Shown here piece by piece: positions 30,422 to 32,044 of a stretch of DNA of 32,044 bases. The notes under the pieces are model-generated. The model was not told the DNA's origin. It saw only the letters and a program-made list of their open reading frames with translations, and searched no databases. Where the stretch lies: positions 1-32,044 of the IMG/VR virus record IMGVR_UViG_3300015263_000553. One strand, 5' to 3'. Each line of letters starts with the position of its first letter. The stretch's first letter is position 1. The translations under genes and the position numbers were made by a program. Origin of the DNA: a virus.

Positions 30422-31542
30422 TCCAGAGGCTCCACTTTCTGCACCCGCCGCAGGTAGTGCTTCCGCGTCACGCGCGGGTCGGCGTGGCCGGCGAAGCGCT
30501 GGCCGTCGCCGCGGAGCTCCTCGGCCTGGCCGATCGCGTCGGCCCGCAGGTCATGGAAATGCAGATCCCGGATCTGCGGGGCGCCGGGGCCGAGCTCGGC
30601 GAGCATCGCATTCGCCCGGGCGATCGTGCGCCGCCAGGCGGACTGAAAACCCCATTTTGTGAGCGGCGCGCCGGCGTTCCGAATCTTCCGTGCCGGAAAG
30701 ACACAAAGACTGTCCCGTGCGCCCGGCAGCGCCTTCGCCTCCTCGGCGATTGCCCGGAGCTCCGGCGTCCAGAGCCAGAGCTGCCGACGCCCGCGCTTGC
30801 CCTGTCTGAGCGTGACGCCGGCGGCCTCGAGCTGGCCCCGCGTGAGCGTGTAGACATCCGCCTCGCGCCACCCGGTGATGCGCTCCCAGCGCATCATGAG
30901 CGCGATGGCGGGCGTCGCGGCGGCCAGCAAGACCTCGAATTCCCACGGCGCCACCTGGCGCGATCGCGGCGCCTCCTCATTCCGCATGACGCCCTTGCAG
31001 GGGTTGTAGAACGTGCAGCCCCAGCGGCGTGCCCAGCCGAACACCGTCGAGAGCAGAGCGAGCTCGCGATTCGCCGAGATCCGCGCGTCCGCGCGATCGA
31101 CCCAGCGCTGCAGCTCGAGCGTGGTGAGACAACCGCCGCGCGCCGCCTCGACGTCCGTTCGGGCATAGCGCCAGGCGCCCCAGCGCGCGCGCAGCCGCTC
31201 CACCTGGCGGACGTACTCGCGCCGCGTCGCCGGCGCCAGGCCGACGCGATCGGATGGCACCACGTCCTCGAGGAAGCGATCGAGCAGCTCGGCGAGTTTC
31301 CCGTCAGGGTCCTCGCCGCTGCGCGGCCGGCGCCCCGTGAGCTCGGCCCAGCGCCGGCGCGCCCCGTCTGCGGTCGTTCCGAGCCGCACCGATTCCCGCT
31401 CGCCCCGGGCCCGACGCGCCTCGCGCTCCGCGATCGAGGTCGGCCGCCAGTAATACACGCCGCGGATCGCGCGGACGCCGGGCGGGAGCTCCTCGGGGGT
31501 CTTGCGGCGGCGGCCCATGACGGGCGGGAGTGTACGCCTCAT
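30418..31542 (-). CDS. int: Tyrosine-type integrase
   Basis: A 374-residue site-specific recombinase that would integrate the phage at the tRNA-Thr core nearby. The arm-binding or N-terminal region is highly basic (GRRRKTPEELPPGVR ... GVYYWRP). A core-binding helical domain spans about residues 80-190. The catalytic set is complete: Arg226 (TGWREADV), Lys249 (QGKRG), His330 and Arg333 (HDLR), His353 (AGHADPRVTRKHY) and Tyr363. The start at 31542 has GGAG twelve bases upstream within a 16-bp repeat; Met9 (31518) is an alternative. It is transcribed towards the late genes, convergent with them. Confidence 0.93.
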   Translation of the reverse strand: MRRTLPPVMGRRRKTPEELPPGVRAIRGVYYWRPTSIAEREARRARGERESVRLGTTADGARRRWAELTGRRPRSGEDPDGKLAELLDRFLEDVVPSDRVGLAPATRREYVRQVERLRARWGAWRYARTDVEAARGGCLTTLELQRWVDRADARISANRELALLSTVFGWARRWGCTFYNPCKGVMRNEEAPRSRQVAPWEFEVLLAAATPAIALMMRWERITGWREADVYTLTRGQLEAAGVTLRQGKRGRRQLWLWTPELRAIAEEAKALPGARDSLCVFPARKIRNAGAPLTKWGFQSAWRRTIARANAMLAELGPGAPQIRDLHFHDLRADAIGQAEELRGDGQRFAGHADPRVTRKHYLRRVQKVEPLE

Positions 31543-31546
31543 GCCG

Positions 31547-31759
31547 GATTAGCACTCCGGTTGTCCCTGTTCGTTATATCGACTATCACGCCATCCGCAT
31601 TGCCAAAAATGCTGGAGCGACCAATATGGATGGCGACACCATCCGCAAAGGAGCGAAGGCCGTAACTGCGCCATCCTTTCACTCTCTTTTTGTGTTGGGC
31701 CTGTGCAGCGGTTCATTTCGGTTATCCAGTTTTCTGACATGACGATTAGCACTCCGGTT
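31547..31759. repeat. 16-bp direct repeats bounding a small ORF
   Basis: GATTAGCACTCCGGTT occurs exactly at 31547-31562 and 31744-31759, 197 bases apart. On the minus strand, each copy (AACCGGAGTGCTAATC) contains a GGAG that serves as the ribosome-binding site of the gene just downstream. Loss or gain of the segment by recombination between copies would leave the neighbouring genes intact. Confidence 0.75.
31549..31740 (-). CDS. Small cysteine- and tryptophan-rich ORF between the repeats
   Basis: A 63-residue reading frame starting at ATG 31740-31738, with GGAG eleven bases upstream inside one repeat copy and ending in the other. It contains LLCGWCRHPYWSLQHFWQCGWRD, with five cysteines in total and five tryptophans. 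DNA composition is more AT-rich than the integrase gene. No family is recognised, and an excisionase-like fold is not evident. It may instead be a regulatory spacer upstream of the integrase; the coding call is therefore weak. Confidence 0.35.
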   Translation of the reverse strand: MSENWITEMNRCTGPTQKESERMAQLRPSLLCGWCRHPYWSLQHFWQCGWRDSRYNEQGQPEC

Positions 31760-32044
31760 ATTGCGGCGTGCGCGCACGCGCTTCAAGTTGCGAGTTGAAC
31801 AGTTCGACCTGCTTTTCGTCGAAGTGCTGGACGTATAGCTTGACTGGCGGGACTGGATGCCATGGGCGCTCGGGGATTTCGTGGCCTTCGCATCCAGTCC
31901 CGAGAAAGACTCTGCGCGTATCGGTCCGCGGCGGTTGGATGTACCGCTTATAGGATTTGTCCGTGACGTCGACCTCCCAGCCCTCGCCAAGCAGGCGCAG
32001 GATGTCGTCTGGATGCGCTCCACCGCAATAGGAGCACGTGCGCG
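31758..32044 (-). CDS. Hypothetical phage protein, 3' part, running off the window
   Basis: An open frame enters from the right edge (first full codon 32042-32040) and ends at TAA 31760-31758, giving 94 visible residues. It shows RTCSYCGGAHPDDILRLL, with a CxxC pair, then WEVDVTDKSYKRYIQPP, and a C-terminal LYVQHFDEKQVELFNSQL. I have the impression of a small phage protein often found among early genes, but cannot name a family. Its stop overlaps the repeat that precedes the small ORF, so it is probably co-transcribed with the integrase. Confidence 0.65.
   Translation of the reverse strand, partial: RTCSYCGGAHPDDILRLLGEGWEVDVTDKSYKRYIQPPRTDTRRVFLGTGCEGHEIPERPWHPVPPVKLYVQHFDEKQVELFNSQLEARARTPQ

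Overview
The window is a 32 kb stretch of a tailed temperate phage (or prophage) genome with a lambda-type head and a long, non-contractile (siphovirus) tail. The host is almost certainly a high-GC Gram-negative bacterium, probably a proteobacterium. The reasons are the high GC with GC-rich third codon positions over most of the window, an Rz/Rz1 spanin pair (needed only where there is an outer membrane), a tail tip like that of the Rhodobacter gene transfer agent, and an attachment core copied from a bacterial tRNA-Thr gene. No host species can be named from the sequence.

Layout, left to right on the plus strand. 1-2799: leader with short repeats, then small and large terminase subunits (Nu1/GpA type). 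2820-8178: eight genes for beta-rich or repetitive proteins. They start with a 694-residue YWTD-type beta-propeller in visibly AT-richer DNA and include a protein with twelve exact-length 14-residue repeats. They separate the terminase from the next head genes and look like a fibre or virion-surface module. 8175-12327: gpW-like joining protein, lambda-family portal, and a prohead protease fused to an HK97-fold major capsid protein, closed by a strong terminator. 12407-14709: an FkbM methyltransferase and a methyltransferase-glycosyltransferase (GT9-like) fusion, closed by a second strong terminator. 14795-21657: FII-like and U-like connectors, tail tube, G/GT assembly chaperones with an A-AAA-AAC slippery site, gpZ-like protein, tape measure, and three tail-tip proteins (DUF2460, DUF2163 with four cysteines, NlpC/P60). 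21658-26344: a 1343-residue tail-tip/host-specificity protein with a C-terminal SPRY-like domain, and a fibre-like protein. 26363-29816: lysis region with several small membrane proteins, three tiny exported cysteine-containing proteins, a GH19 endolysin, and Rz with Rz1 nested inside it, ended by a third terminator.

29817-30166 carries no convincing gene. It holds the terminator and a 45-bp copy of the 3' half of a tRNA-Thr(CGT) gene, read here as the integrase core site. To its right, on the minus strand, lie a small gene, a tyrosine integrase, a small ORF bounded by 16-bp direct repeats, and the 3' part of a gene running off the window. One tRNA-derived core lying between the lysis genes and the integrase is what attP looks like in a circular or virion genome, or the junction of two elements integrated in tandem.

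The genes work together as a late operon: DNA packaging, head, tail, host recognition and lysis. Many stops and starts overlap (ATGA, GTGA or TTGA), which suggests translational coupling. The most unusual parts are the terminator-bounded modification cassette behind the capsid gene, the fibre-like module between terminase and portal, and the row of small exported proteins in the lysis region.
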